NCBI RefSeq assembly: GCF_013177295.1
Contig: NZ_CP053642.1
Location: 1,488,001 to 1,552,000, forward strand
Length of the DNA: 64,000 nt
Source: Actinomyces marmotae
GTDB taxonomy: Bacteria; Actinomycetota; Actinomycetes; Actinomycetales; Actinomycetaceae
Direction: 5' to 3'
Shown: positions 1 through 7,713 of the stretch, piece after piece
Layout: each line of letters opens with the position of its first letter
How positions within the stretch are numbered: the stretch's first letter is position 1
Position numbers and translations under genes: made by a program
Notes under the pieces: generated by a model
What the model saw: the letters and a program-made list of their open reading frames with translations, nothing else
The model's database searches: none
Told to the model about the DNA's origin: nothing

Positions 1-202
1 ACCAGAACGCGCGCGTCCATCCCAAGCCGGGAGCGGCGCGATTCCAGGAGACCCACGTGTTCCTGCTCACGCAGCCCATTCCTCTGCTCTCATGTCCCAG
101 GCCGCCACGACGGCGGCCGAGAATGCCCGCGGCGCCACTCCGATGGGGACGGCGGGCGCCCTGATGACGGACCAGGGGCATCGGCCGGCCGCCGATGGGG
201 CG
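1..202. other. left-edge stretch without a recognisable gene
   Basis: No reading frame here looks like a known protein; the frames that cross it are antisense to the SseB-family gene or too short to judge. A 7-bp GC-rich inverted repeat (CATCGGC at 179-185 and GCCGATG at 191-197) follows the stop codon of the SseB-family gene on the minus strand and could be its terminator. It has no U-tract, so that reading is weak. Confidence 0.4.
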
Positions 203-1018
203 TCAGGCGGGGATGGGGCAGAGTTCGATGGTGTCGATGAGCTCGCCCCAGGCGGGATTGACCATGACGCGCTGACAGCCGTCGAGCGCGGCGGCGACGG
301 CGGGCATGCCCTGGCCGGCGTCCACGCGGATGAAGACCCGCAGCTCGGAGGCCTCTCCGGGAGCGAACGCGACGCCGGTGACGCCGTCGACCGCCTCCAG
401 CTGAGCGCGGACCTCGGACTGGATGGGGTCGGAAGCCCAGGAGGGGATCCAATCCTCTCCCCCGGCGAGCGCGACGACGGCGGGCCGGGGCAGGCGCAGG
501 TCGAGGGTCCCAGGGTCGAGGACCCAGAGCTGATCGGTGTGCTCGCAGGCGACCGCCGCGGCACGATGAGGATCGACGGGGACAGGGCGCACGTCATCGC
601 GCCAGGCGCTCATGGCGGCCGCGGAGGTGAAGACAGGCAGGGCGATGTGGCCGTCGGGCAGGGTGACGGCCAGGGTGGCGGCGTCGCGGCTGGCGTCGTT
701 GGTGTGGACGGCATGGGGGGCGGTGGCGCCGGTGGGGGCGGTGAGCGCGTGAGCGGCGACGGGGACGATGACGCGCGTGGCGGTCAGGGCGGCGACGACG
801 CCGCGCATGTACTCGTGGCGCGGCAGACCGGTGGCCGTGATGGCGGCGGTCACCTCGGGGATCGGCGAGCCGTCGTCATTCGCGAAGGGCGTGGGGGCGG
901 CCAGGAGCCGCTCCATCTTCGCGCGCGCAGCGAGCGCCGCGTCGAGCTGCGGATCGACTGCGGCGGCGCCGTCAGCATTCATGCCGGTCATTCCTCCCAC
1001 GCCATTGAGATCCTTCAC
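203..1018 (-). CDS. SseB family protein
   Basis: The 271-residue product resembles the SseB N-terminal domain family (first described as an enhanced serine sensitivity protein), which is common in actinobacteria and has no settled function. No signal peptide or membrane segment is visible, so it is probably cytosolic. The start is uncertain. A GTG at 1018 has a TAGGAT -10-like box 5 nt upstream, which would fit a leaderless transcript. An ATG at 980 has GGAGG about 10 nt upstream, and a further ATG at 991 is too close to that GGAGG. The upstream side is occupied by a 22-bp tandem repeat that would overlap the -35 region and may act as an operator. The gene stands alone, with no obvious operon partner. 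Confidence 0.72.
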   Translation of the reverse strand: MKDLNGVGGMTGMNADGAAAVDPQLDAALAARAKMERLLAAPTPFANDDGSPIPEVTAAITATGLPRHEYMRGVVAALTATRVIVPVAAHALTAPTGATAPHAVHTNDASRDAATLAVTLPDGHIALPVFTSAAAMSAWRDDVRPVPVDPHRAAAVACEHTDQLWVLDPGTLDLRLPRPAVVALAGGEDWIPSWASDPIQSEVRAQLEAVDGVTGVAFAPGEASELRVFIRVDAGQGMPAVAAALDGCQRVMVNPAWGELIDTIELCPIPA

Positions 1019-1033
1019 GCCCCATCCTAATCG

Positions 1034-1112
1034 CGAGACCGGTCGTTGTTAGGAACGAGACCGGTCGTTGTTAGGAGCGAGACCGGTCGTTGTTAGAGGC
1101 GAGACCGGTTGG
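1034..1112 (+). repeat. 22-bp tandem repeat, three and a half units
   Basis: Units begin at 1034, 1056, 1078 and 1100. Each opens with CGAGACCGGTCG and continues TTGTTAG plus three variable bases. The first three units are nearly identical and the fourth is cut off after about 13 bases. GACCGGTC is an 8-bp palindrome. A 22-bp period is close to two helical turns, so the palindromes would lie on one face of the DNA. The array lies directly upstream of the minus-strand SseB-family gene. Confidence 0.85.
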
Positions 1113-1121
1113 TTGTCCACA
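1113..1121 (+). promoter_or_regulatory. consensus actinobacterial DnaA-box 9-mer
   Basis: TTGTCCACA matches the DnaA-box consensus of high-GC actinobacteria exactly and abuts the truncated fourth repeat unit. I found no second box nearby. One exact 9-mer is not surprising by chance in 64 kb. Confidence 0.25.
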
Positions 1122-1536
1122 GGTCGGTGCTGGTGGGGCAGGGTGGGCGGGGTCCTAGGGTTGGGGCCCGACGGCGATGCCGCCGTCGTCTGGGGCCGAC
1201 CTGGGGCCTCGCGCTTGCCCTGGTCCACGACCGCATCGACTCCTCGCTTGGAAGGCCCCAGAACCCATGACCCCCGCGCCCCGCCCCTCGCCAACCCACG
1301 CCGCTGGTCCCACTGCGCCCCAACAACGCGGCGCCACCCCTCACCCACCCGGCCGGCGGTGCCAGTGCCTCCAAGCGCTGACAACGCGCTGGGCGCGCCC
1401 GCCGCCCTATCCCTCCTGGCCTGCTGCGCCCTGGCCCCAGGACTACTGATCCTAACGGCCTGCACCAAGGACCCCACCCCGGCGCCGACCACTCCGACGA
1501 CGCCGAGCAACACCACAACCAGTTACCCACTCCCGA

Positions 1537-1568
1537 ACCGGTCTCGCTCCTGATATCGACCGGTCTCG
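1537..1568 (-). repeat. 22-bp-period GACCGGTC repeat pair, inverted relative to the first array
   Basis: ACCGGTCTCG occurs at 1537-1546 and again at 1559-1568, exactly 22 bp apart. The bases between differ from those of the first array, so only the core and the spacing are kept. Confidence 0.75.
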
Positions 1569-1678
1569 ATGGGAGTATCCGCATCGCGAGGGCGATCCGC
1601 AGGGAACCGGGGTCGGTCCTCCCCCATGCTCGCTGGCGAAGCGGACGATCACCTCAGGGACTGAAAAGCGGGTCCTCA

Positions 1679-1982
1679 CTTCTCAGCGGCATCCTTACTC
1701 AGCCAGTGGAGAGCGGTGTCGGGATAGCTGCCGCGCATCGACTTGCGCAACTGGAGGCAGCGCCCCGTTGAACTCGAAGCTCGGAATCTTGGTGGTCGCT
1801 CCGACGAGCACCATTGCCCCATCCTCGGCATAGGGCAGGAACGAGTCCTCCTGCGCCCGGTTGAAGCGACGGATCTCATCGACGAGGAGCAGCACTCCCT
1901 GGCCGACGTCGTCGGCGGGCGCCATGAGGCACGGCCCACGGCCGCAGTCCAACGCCTTCGACACGCCTACCGCGCCGATGGC
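1679..1982 (-). pseudogene. rarA: decayed rarA (MgsA) AAA+ ATPase remnant
   Basis: Two pieces of a RarA/MgsA replication-associated recombination ATPase are recognisable in different minus-strand frames. The upstream piece (about 1982-1757) carries the Walker B segment VDEIRRFNRAQEDSFLP followed by VLVGATTKIPSFEFNGAL, matching the family's DEIHRF and GATTENPSFE signatures with substitutions. The second piece (about 1750-1679) reads KSMRGSYPDTALHWL, matching the C-terminal RGSDPDAALHWL motif of the family. The region that should separate them (sensor 2 and helical domain, more than 100 residues) is missing, as is the Walker A end, and the frame changes. The remnant is flanked by two 22-bp-period repeat clusters. 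An intact rarA presumably exists elsewhere, but that cannot be checked here. Confidence 0.8.
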
Positions 1983-2015
1983 GCGGCACGCCCCGCACCC
2001 CATTCACTGGTCAGG

Positions 2016-2047
2016 ACCGGTCTCGCCGCTGTTTTCGACCGGTCTCG
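2016..2047 (-). repeat. 22-bp-period GACCGGTC repeat pair next to the comEC stop
   Basis: ACCGGTCTCG occurs at 2016-2025 and 2038-2047 with the same 22-bp spacing as the other arrays. It ends one base before the comEC stop codon at 2049-2051, so it lies at the 3' end of the comEC transcript. Confidence 0.75.
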
Positions 2048-2048
2048 C

Positions 2049-3638
2049 TCATAAGGGGTGGGGATGGGGACGGGGACGACGACGGATGAGGACGATGAGA
2101 AGCGCTTCGACCGCCGCGAGGAGGAGGGCTCCCCCGACGCCCCCGGGCCAGGGGATCGTCGCGCCGGGAAGCGCGGCGAAGAACCGCGCCACACCGGCGA
2201 TCCAGGCGCAGGAGGCGAGTGCCGGCAGGGCGATCCAAGCCGCTGCTGTCCCCCATACCGGCGCCATGAGCGCCGCTAGCAGCCCCGCCACCGTCGCCAG
2301 GGGCACCGGCGGGGCCGCCATCATGTTCGCGGGAACAGCCCACAGCCCGACTCTTGGCTGGAGGAGGATGAGCAGCGGCGCGCAGGCGAGTTGCGCCGCC
2401 CCCGGCACGGCGATGAGCGCCGCCGCCCAACGGGGCAGACGCCGGGACAGGGTGGTCATGATCGGCCCTGAGCCGAGCAGGATCCCACCGGTGGCCGCCA
2501 CGGACAGGGCGAACCCGTAGTCGCGCGACTGCCACGGGTCGACGAGCAGCAGCACGATCATCCCCGCGCACAGGGCGGGCAGGGAGGCTGATCTGCGCCC
2601 CGCGGCCACGCCGGCGAGGAGGACCGCGCCCATCGCCGCCGCGCGCAGGACGGAGCCGCTGGGCCGCATGAGGAGGACGAGGCATCCCAGGACGATCCCG
2701 CCAGCGAGCGCCCGCCAGCGCCTGGGCAGGACGCCCAGGCCGGTGAGCACGAGTCCGAGCACGATGACGACGTGCTGCCCGGAGACCGCGGTCAGGTGGG
2801 TCATCGAGACGGTCCGCATGTCCTCTCGGAGGTCGGCGGGCAGGGCATGGTCGTCACCAAGGGCCAGCCCGGGCACGAGCGCTAGGGCGCCGGCGTCCTC
2901 TCCCCCGACCCAACGCCCGGGGGCCCCGCCACCGGCGCGGCCGGTCGCCCTCGCCAGTCCCTCCCTGATCTCGCCGACGACGCCCAGCACCCCCTCGGGG
3001 TCGCCGAGCCTCTTAGGAGCGCTCCCCCTCCCGAGGATCGCTCCGTCGGAGGAGCCCGGGCCCGGGGCACGCAGCCTGGCGCGCGTGGTAACGCGTGAGC
3101 CGAGCGGCGCCTCCAGCCAGGACGCGTCCGCGAGGACTCGGATGCTCAGCCCCGAGGGGCTGCCGTCGATGCGCACCCCGTCCAGGGCGGTCAGGATGGT
3201 CGTGGCGCGCGGCGAGGCGGTGGCGCGCGGCTGCTCGCTGATGGTCCCCTCGACGGTGACGACGCGCCCGGATTCGACGGCGAGCGTCATCGGGTCCCGG
3301 GCGCGGGCCCATTGGCCCGCTGAGGACACGCCGAGGACGGCCGCCACCGTCAGGCAGGTCAGTAGCGCTCCGGCGGCGATGGGGCCAGCGGAGGCGGTGC
3401 CCGCGTTGCCGGGGCGCGGGTCGTGGCGGTGGCGGGGCGGGCGGTAATGGCCGACCGGCCCGATGAGCGCGGCCGCGAGCGCGAGGGCGACGACGGCCCC
3501 GATGGCGCAGGCCCGCCAAGCGCGGGCCCCGGTCAGTCCCGTGGCGCCCCACGCGCAGGCCCAGGCCGCCAGGGAGGGCGCGAGAAGGCGCAGGTCGAGG
3601 GCGGGAGCCGCGGGCTCAGCAGCCGGATGGGCGCTCAT
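2049..3638 (-). CDS. comEC: ComEC/Rec2 family DNA-uptake channel protein, without a C-terminal nuclease-like domain
   Basis: This 529-residue polytopic membrane protein matches the ComEC/Rec2 family, the inner-membrane channel for single-stranded DNA in natural transformation. It has hydrophobic segments near the N-terminus, then a soluble region, then the conserved competence domain with the HLTAVSGQHVVIV motif and a run of membrane helices. It ends in a basic Arg/Pro/His tail ([11 protein letters not shown]). The metallo-beta-lactamase-like domain present at the C-terminus of many longer homologues is absent; shorter forms are also known. The ATG overlaps the comEA stop (ATGA), so translation is coupled. 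The stop codon abuts a 22-bp-period repeat. No pilus or ComF genes are visible here. Confidence 0.85.
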   Translation of the reverse strand: MSAHPAAEPAAPALDLRLLAPSLAAWACAWGATGLTGARAWRACAIGAVVALALAAALIGPVGHYRPPRHRHDPRPGNAGTASAGPIAAGALLTCLTVAAVLGVSSAGQWARARDPMTLAVESGRVVTVEGTISEQPRATASPRATTILTALDGVRIDGSPSGLSIRVLADASWLEAPLGSRVTTRARLRAPGPGSSDGAILGRGSAPKRLGDPEGVLGVVGEIREGLARATGRAGGGAPGRWVGGEDAGALALVPGLALGDDHALPADLREDMRTVSMTHLTAVSGQHVVIVLGLVLTGLGVLPRRWRALAGGIVLGCLVLLMRPSGSVLRAAAMGAVLLAGVAAGRRSASLPALCAGMIVLLLVDPWQSRDYGFALSVAATGGILLGSGPIMTTLSRRLPRWAAALIAVPGAAQLACAPLLILLQPRVGLWAVPANMMAAPPVPLATVAGLLAALMAPVWGTAAAWIALPALASCAWIAGVARFFAALPGATIPWPGGVGGALLLAAVEALLIVLIRRRPRPHPHPL

Positions 3639-4435
3639 ACGGTGGCCGATCCTCGGAGGGCCTCGAGCTTGGCCTGGCCGATGCCGGGGACATCGATGAG
3701 GGAGTCGACGGTGGCGAAGGGTCCGTGCTCGGCGCGGTAGTCGACGATCCGCTTGGCCAGGGCCGGGCCGACGCCGGGCAGGGCCTCGAGCGCGGTGGCG
3801 TCGGCGGTGTTGATGTTGACTCGCCCGCTACCACCGCTGCTTCGGACGGCGCCCGCCCCGGCGGCTGGCCCGGTGGGGCCGGGCGCGGCGGGTGGCGGCG
3901 TCTCACCCTGGCGGGGAACTCGGATCTGCTCGCCATCGACGACGACGCGCGCGAGGTTGAGTTGCTCCACATCGGCGTCGGGGGCGGCCCCGCCAGCGGC
4001 GTCGAGGGCGTCGCCGATGCGCGCGCCCGCCGGGAGCGTGACGACGCCGGGAGTGGACACCGCGCCGGTGACGTGGACGACGGCGCTGCCCGCCGCGCCG
4101 CCGCCCGCCGGCCCGGCGGCGCCTCCCCCAGGGGTCACCGGGCCAGGAGGGGCGCTGGTGGGGCTCGCCGCACCGGTGGCGCCCGGGGTGCCGGTCGTGC
4201 CCGCCGCGAGCGCGGGGGCGCGCGCATCGGCAGAGACGAGGACGGAGCGGATGGCGAGGAGGAGGGCGAGGGCGATGATGATGAGGCCTCCGGCGATGGC
4301 GGCGCGCGGCGTGATGGCGACTCGTCGGGGCTTGATGGGCGGGTCCTGGGGATCGGTGGCGCAGGCGATGCGCACGTAGTCCTCAATGGGTCGTTTACGC
4401 GAGGCCCGCCCGCCCGCGATCCGGCTGCCGCTCAT
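3635..4435 (-). CDS. comEA: ComEA-like DNA-binding competence protein (SLBB plus helix-hairpin-helix)
   Basis: The 266-residue protein has a cytosolic N-terminus, one membrane helix at about residues 44-66, a Gly/Pro/Ala-rich linker, an SLBB domain (about 118-175) and a C-terminal helix-hairpin-helix pair from about residue 203 (VNINTADATALEALPGVGP and the following repeat). This is the standard ComEA layout: a membrane-anchored extracytoplasmic DNA receptor that hands DNA to ComEC. The ATG at 4435 has no clear ribosome site but has TAACCT 7 nt upstream, which suggests a leaderless message. It is translationally coupled to comEC downstream. Confidence 0.9.
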   Translation of the reverse strand: MSGSRIAGGRASRKRPIEDYVRIACATDPQDPPIKPRRVAITPRAAIAGGLIIIALALLLAIRSVLVSADARAPALAAGTTGTPGATGAASPTSAPPGPVTPGGGAAGPAGGGAAGSAVVHVTGAVSTPGVVTLPAGARIGDALDAAGGAAPDADVEQLNLARVVVDGEQIRVPRQGETPPPAAPGPTGPAAGAGAVRSSGGSGRVNINTADATALEALPGVGPALAKRIVDYRAEHGPFATVDSLIDVPGIGQAKLEALRGSATV

Positions 4436-4442
4436 GCCTTCG

Positions 4443-4448
4443 AGGTTA
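4443..4448 (-). promoter_or_regulatory. -10 box for a leaderless comEA-comEC transcript
   Basis: TAACCT on the minus strand ends 7 nt before the comEA ATG, matching the TANNNT plus 6-7 nt spacing of leaderless actinobacterial promoters. No good -35 is visible. Confidence 0.4.
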
Positions 4449-4494
4449 AGGAGCGCGGGAGTCCTCTCGCAGGGCGCCTGTGAAGAGGGCAGTC

Positions 4495-5409
4495 TCAGGT
4501 GCGCATGGCGGGGCCTGTGGTTCCCCGGCTGCCGGGCGAGATGATGACGCAGCCGAGGGCCCCGGGGCCGACGTGCACCGAGAGGGCGGGGTCGAAGGGC
4601 CAGAAGCGCGCCGGTTCATCGGTCCGCCCACCGGCCGGTGGCGCCGCCTGGAGTTCAGCCTCGGCGGCGGTGGCATCCGCCCCAGTGGGCCCATGGGGCT
4701 CCTCCCCGGGCGCGCCCGCGGCGATGGCGTCGATCAGGGCACGGGCGGCCGTGCCGTCGTCGGCGTGGATGATGAGGCCGGTCTGGCCGATGGCGCCGGC
4801 GCCCTGGGAGGCGAGGCCGGCGGCAAGCTCGGCCAGTCGGGCGCGCGCCCGCTTGGCGCCGCGCACGGCTTCGACGGGGCGGATCCCGTCGGCGGTGACG
4901 CGCAGGATGGGGCGCACGCCGAGGGCCCCGCCGAGCAGGGCGGTGCGGCGGTCGAGGCGCCCGCCGCGGCGCAGGTGGGCGAGGTCGTCCACGAGGAAGA
5001 GGACGGCGCTGCGGGAGACGAGGTCGCGGGCGCGCTCGACACCGTCGTCCGCGGTGGCCGCGCCACTGGCGGCGATGGCGGCCTGCCCGAGCGCACCGCC
5101 GGTGGTGCCGGAGTCGAGCACGGTGACGACCCGTCGGCCCAGGGCCTGATTGATCTTCTCGGCCGCGCGCGTGGCGGCGTCGGCGGTGCCCGACAGCGAG
5201 GCCGCCAGGTGGAGGGCGAGGACCTCATCGGCGCCCCGCGCGGCGTGGGCGTAGGCGTGGGCGAGTTCGTCGGGACTTGGCCGGGATGTGCTGCCCGGCC
5301 GGTCCCCGTCCCCCGTGGTGGCGTGCAGGGGGACGACGCCGATGCCGCGGGCGCGCGCGAGATCGGCCGGCAGGCACGACGATGAGTCCGTGACGACGGC
5401 GAGGCTCAT
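4495..5409 (-). CDS. DegV family fatty-acid-binding protein (FakB-like)
   Basis: The 304-residue product starts VVTDSSSCLP and contains HLAASLSGT and GVRPILRVTADG, the conserved segments of the DegV fold. Members bind a fatty acid and, as FakB, present it to the FakA kinase for phosphorylation and use in phospholipid synthesis. A kinase of the FakA type is encoded at 57755-59566. The protein has an Ala/Pro/Gly-rich insert at about residues 230-265, before the conserved C-terminal part. It lies just upstream of comEA but appears to have its own leaderless start (TATCGT 6 nt before the ATG). The lipid bound cannot be deduced. Confidence 0.85.
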   Translation of the reverse strand: MSLAVVTDSSSCLPADLARARGIGVVPLHATTGDGDRPGSTSRPSPDELAHAYAHAARGADEVLALHLAASLSGTADAATRAAEKINQALGRRVVTVLDSGTTGGALGQAAIAASGAATADDGVERARDLVSRSAVLFLVDDLAHLRRGGRLDRRTALLGGALGVRPILRVTADGIRPVEAVRGAKRARARLAELAAGLASQGAGAIGQTGLIIHADDGTAARALIDAIAAGAPGEEPHGPTGADATAAEAELQAAPPAGGRTDEPARFWPFDPALSVHVGPGALGCVIISPGSRGTTGPAMRT

Positions 5410-5415
5410 GCTCCG

Positions 5416-5421
5416 ACGATA
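5416..5421 (-). promoter_or_regulatory. -10 box for leaderless degV-family gene
   Basis: TATCGT on the minus strand ends 6 nt before the ATG at 5409. No Shine-Dalgarno sequence is present in that gap. Confidence 0.45.
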
Positions 5422-5488
5422 GCCCTGCTCAGCCGCGCCGTCAGAGACTCGGGACCGCGTGCGCCGACGTTTCCCGGACTCCCTCCTC

Positions 5489-5494
5489 TACCAT
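5489..5494 (+). promoter_or_regulatory. -10 box for leaderless HerA-like gene
   Basis: TACCAT ends 6 nt before the ATG at 5501, which has no purine-rich ribosome site. It lies opposite the leaderless degV promoter, so the two genes diverge from about 90 bp. Confidence 0.4.
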
Positions 5495-5500
5495 GGCGCC

Positions 5501-7480
5501 ATGACTGACACGCCTGACATCGCTCGTCTCAAGGCCGAGGCCGCCCAGGCCGCCGCCGATGCCGCCGCCGCGAAAGCCGCCGCCGCCCAGGCCGCCCTCG
5601 AGGCCGCCTTGGCCAGCGGCGCCGCCACGGGGACTCCCCAGGACGCGCCAGCTGCTCGAACCGGGCGGAAGGCGGAGGGCAAGCCCGCCGAGTCGGCCGC
5701 CGAGGCGCCCGCCGAGCCGGCCGCCCCCGATGCCCCGGCGCAGGCTCCCGCGGCGCCGTCGTCGAGCGAGCCGGAGGGCTACGCGGCGCAGGTGCGCGAC
5801 GGTTACGCCTTCGACGGGCGCATGCTCCCCGTGGGCACCTACCTGGAGACCGCCCCCGCGTCGGGCGATCCCGTCCCGGTCAAGGGCGTGCGCGTGGGCA
5901 TCCCCATGGCGCTGCTCAACCGCCACGCCCTGGTGGCCGGCGCGACGGGCACCGGCAAGACCCGCACCCTGCAGTTGCTGGCCGAGGGGCTGAGCTCGGC
6001 GGGGGTGCCCGTGTTCCTCTCCGACATCAAGGGGGATCTGACGGGCATGGCCGAGCCGGGGGCCACGAGTCCGAAGTTGGAGTCGCGCACGGCGTCGACG
6101 GGCCAGGATTGGAAGCCGGCGTCGTTCCCGATGGAGTTGTTCACCCTGGGGGGCCAGGGCAAGGGCACGCCAATCCGCACGACGATCACGGAGTTCGGTC
6201 CGGTGCTGCTGGCGCGCGTCCTGCGCCTCAACGAGACGCAGACCTCCGCCCTGCAGCTCGTCTTCCACTGGGCCGATTCGCAGGGGATGGCGCTGCTGGA
6301 CCTCAAGGACCTGCGGGCGGTCATCAACTACCTGGTGAACACCGACGCCGGCAAGGCCGAGCTCAAGACCATCGGTGGTGTCTCCGAGGCGACGGCGGGG
6401 GTCATCCTGCGAGAGTTGGCCGCCCTGGAGGCCAGCGGCGGGGACGCGTTCTTCGGCGAGCCGGGCCTGTCCGTGCAGGACCTCATGCGCGTGTCCCCCG
6501 ATGGGCGCGGCATCGTCTCCTCCTTGGAGTTGGAGGACATCCAGTCCCAGGGCACGCTGTTCTCCACGTTCCTGATGTGGCTGCTCGGCGAGTTGTTCGA
6601 GGTGCTGCCGGAGGTCGGGGATTTGGACAAGCCGAAGATGGTGTTCTTCTTCGACGAGGCGCACCTGCTGTTCGCTGACGCGACGAAGGCCTTCATGGAG
6701 GCCGTCACGCGCACGGTCCGGCTCATCCGCTCCAAGGGCGTGGGCATCGTGTTCATCACCCAGTCGCCCACGGATGTGCCCAATGAGGTGCTGGCGCAGT
6801 TGGGATCGCGGGTGCAGCACGCGCTGCGCGCGCACACCCCCGACGACGCCGCGAACCTGAAGAAGGCGGTCTCGACCTTCCCGACCTCGCCCCTGGACCT
6901 GACCAAGGTGCTCACCTCGCTGGGCACGGGCCAAGCCGTGGTCTCGGTGCTCGATGAGAAGGGCCGCCCGGCCCCGGTGACGGCCGTGGTGGTGGACGCC
7001 CCGGCCTCGGTGATGGGCGCCGGGCAGGACTCGACGGTGCAGTCACTGCTCTCCGGCTCGCCGCTGGCCGGCAAGTACGCCACCGTGGTGGACAACGAGT
7101 CGGCCTACGAGTTGCTGGAGAAGCGCATCGCGGCTGAGACCGAGGAGGCCGCCGCCGCCCTGGCGGCCGAGGAGGCCCGCGTGGCGGCGGAGAAGGCCGC
7201 CGCCGCTGAGGAGAAGGAGCGGGCGAAGGCCGAGGCCGCGGCCGCGAAGGCGGCGGAGCGAGCTGAGGCCGCGGCGCAGAAGGCCGCCCAGAAGGAGGCC
7301 GAGCGCCAGGCCAAGGAGTTGGAGAGGCTCCAGCGTCAGGCGGCCAAGGAGGCCGAGCGCCAGCGCCTGGCCGCCGAGCGGGCCGCGGAGCGCCGGCAAC
7401 GGGAGATCGAGAAGACGATCGGCTCCGTCGGCCGCCAGATCGTGCGCTCCGTCCTCGGCAACGTCCTGCGGAAGCGCTGA
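5501..7480 (+). CDS. HerA-like DUF853 family P-loop ATPase (YjgR type)
   Basis: This 659-residue protein belongs to the DUF853 (YjgR) group of HerA/FtsK-like NTPases. After an Ala-rich N-terminal segment (to about residue 90) comes Walker A GATGTGKTRTL at about residue 147. Walker B MVFFFDEAHLLF is at about 380-391, and the conserved FITQSPTDVPNEVL follows. The last 110 residues are a charged Ala/Glu/Lys coiled coil that ends in a short basic tail. The family is widespread but its substrate is unknown; a role on DNA is only inferred from the relatives. The ATG at 5501 is preferred because homology begins soon after it and a -10 box fits a leaderless start; a GTG at 5459 is less likely. A strong hairpin follows the stop. 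Confidence 0.85.
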   Translation: MTDTPDIARLKAEAAQAAADAAAAKAAAAQAALEAALASGAATGTPQDAPAARTGRKAEGKPAESAAEAPAEPAAPDAPAQAPAAPSSSEPEGYAAQVRDGYAFDGRMLPVGTYLETAPASGDPVPVKGVRVGIPMALLNRHALVAGATGTGKTRTLQLLAEGLSSAGVPVFLSDIKGDLTGMAEPGATSPKLESRTASTGQDWKPASFPMELFTLGGQGKGTPIRTTITEFGPVLLARVLRLNETQTSALQLVFHWADSQGMALLDLKDLRAVINYLVNTDAGKAELKTIGGVSEATAGVILRELAALEASGGDAFFGEPGLSVQDLMRVSPDGRGIVSSLELEDIQSQGTLFSTFLMWLLGELFEVLPEVGDLDKPKMVFFFDEAHLLFADATKAFMEAVTRTVRLIRSKGVGIVFITQSPTDVPNEVLAQLGSRVQHALRAHTPDDAANLKKAVSTFPTSPLDLTKVLTSLGTGQAVVSVLDEKGRPAPVTAVVVDAPASVMGAGQDSTVQSLLSGSPLAGKYATVVDNESAYELLEKRIAAETEEAAAALAAEEARVAAEKAAAAEEKERAKAEAAAAKAAERAEAAAQKAAQKEAERQAKELERLQRQAAKEAERQRLAAERAAERRQREIEKTIGSVGRQIVRSVLGNVLRKR

Positions 7481-7486
7481 GGCTGA

Positions 7487-7526
7487 GCGCCGCCGTCAAC
7501 GGGACCTTCCCGGGCGACGGCGGCGC
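7487..7526 (+). terminator. GC-rich terminator hairpin after the HerA-like gene
   Basis: A perfect 11-bp stem (GCGCCGCCGTC with GACGGCGGCGC) and an 18-nt loop begin 6 nt after the stop codon. There is no U-run, as is usual in high-GC actinobacteria. Confidence 0.65.
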
Positions 7527-7612
7527 TAACGGCCTCCGCCGCCTTCGCCCCTGCCCTCCGGCGCGGTGGGCAGGGGCTCCAAGGCGGGGCATGCGGCGAA
7601 CCGCCTTCAGCG

Positions 7613-7669
7613 GTGCGAGCGGCGGTGAGTTGAGCGCATCCCAGCGCATCAGCTCACCGCCGCTCGCAT
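7613..7669. terminator. long bidirectional hairpin between the HerA-like gene and leuS
   Basis: A perfect 15-bp stem (7615-7629 with 7653-7667), extended by further A-T and G-T pairs, encloses a loop of about 23 nt. It lies between two convergent genes and ends 44 nt from the leuS stop, so it most likely terminates leuS. Confidence 0.65.
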
Positions 7670-7713
7670 TACCCGCTTGTCAGGGGCATCCGCGCCGAGC
7701 AGCGGAGCCCGGC

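Larger units (their letters stand above)
1019..2048. other. 1-kb region without an intact gene: repeats and a decayed rarA fragment
   Basis: Between the SseB-family gene and comEC no frame gives a convincing full protein. The region holds three clusters of a 22-bp-periodic repeat (1034-1112, 1537-1568, 2016-2047), a consensus DnaA-box 9-mer beside the first cluster, and remnants of rarA. The stretch 1122-1536 is GC-rich and proline-coding in several frames. I see nothing functional in it. Confidence 0.6.

Noticed and set aside
1034..1112. A CRISPR array
   Set aside because: The repeats are directly joined with no unique spacers, the period is only 22 bp, and there are no cas genes.
1113..1121. 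A replication origin at the DnaA box
   Set aside because: A single box with no cluster, no AT-rich unwinding region and no dnaA or dnaN nearby.
1068..1553. A plus-strand frame with a lipobox-like stretch (LLILTAC followed by a Pro/Thr linker) near 1405-1500
   Set aside because: No start codon with a basic n-region or ribosome site precedes the hydrophobic stretch, the rest of the frame is low-complexity, and the frame runs into a repeat cluster. It is probably chance or long decayed.
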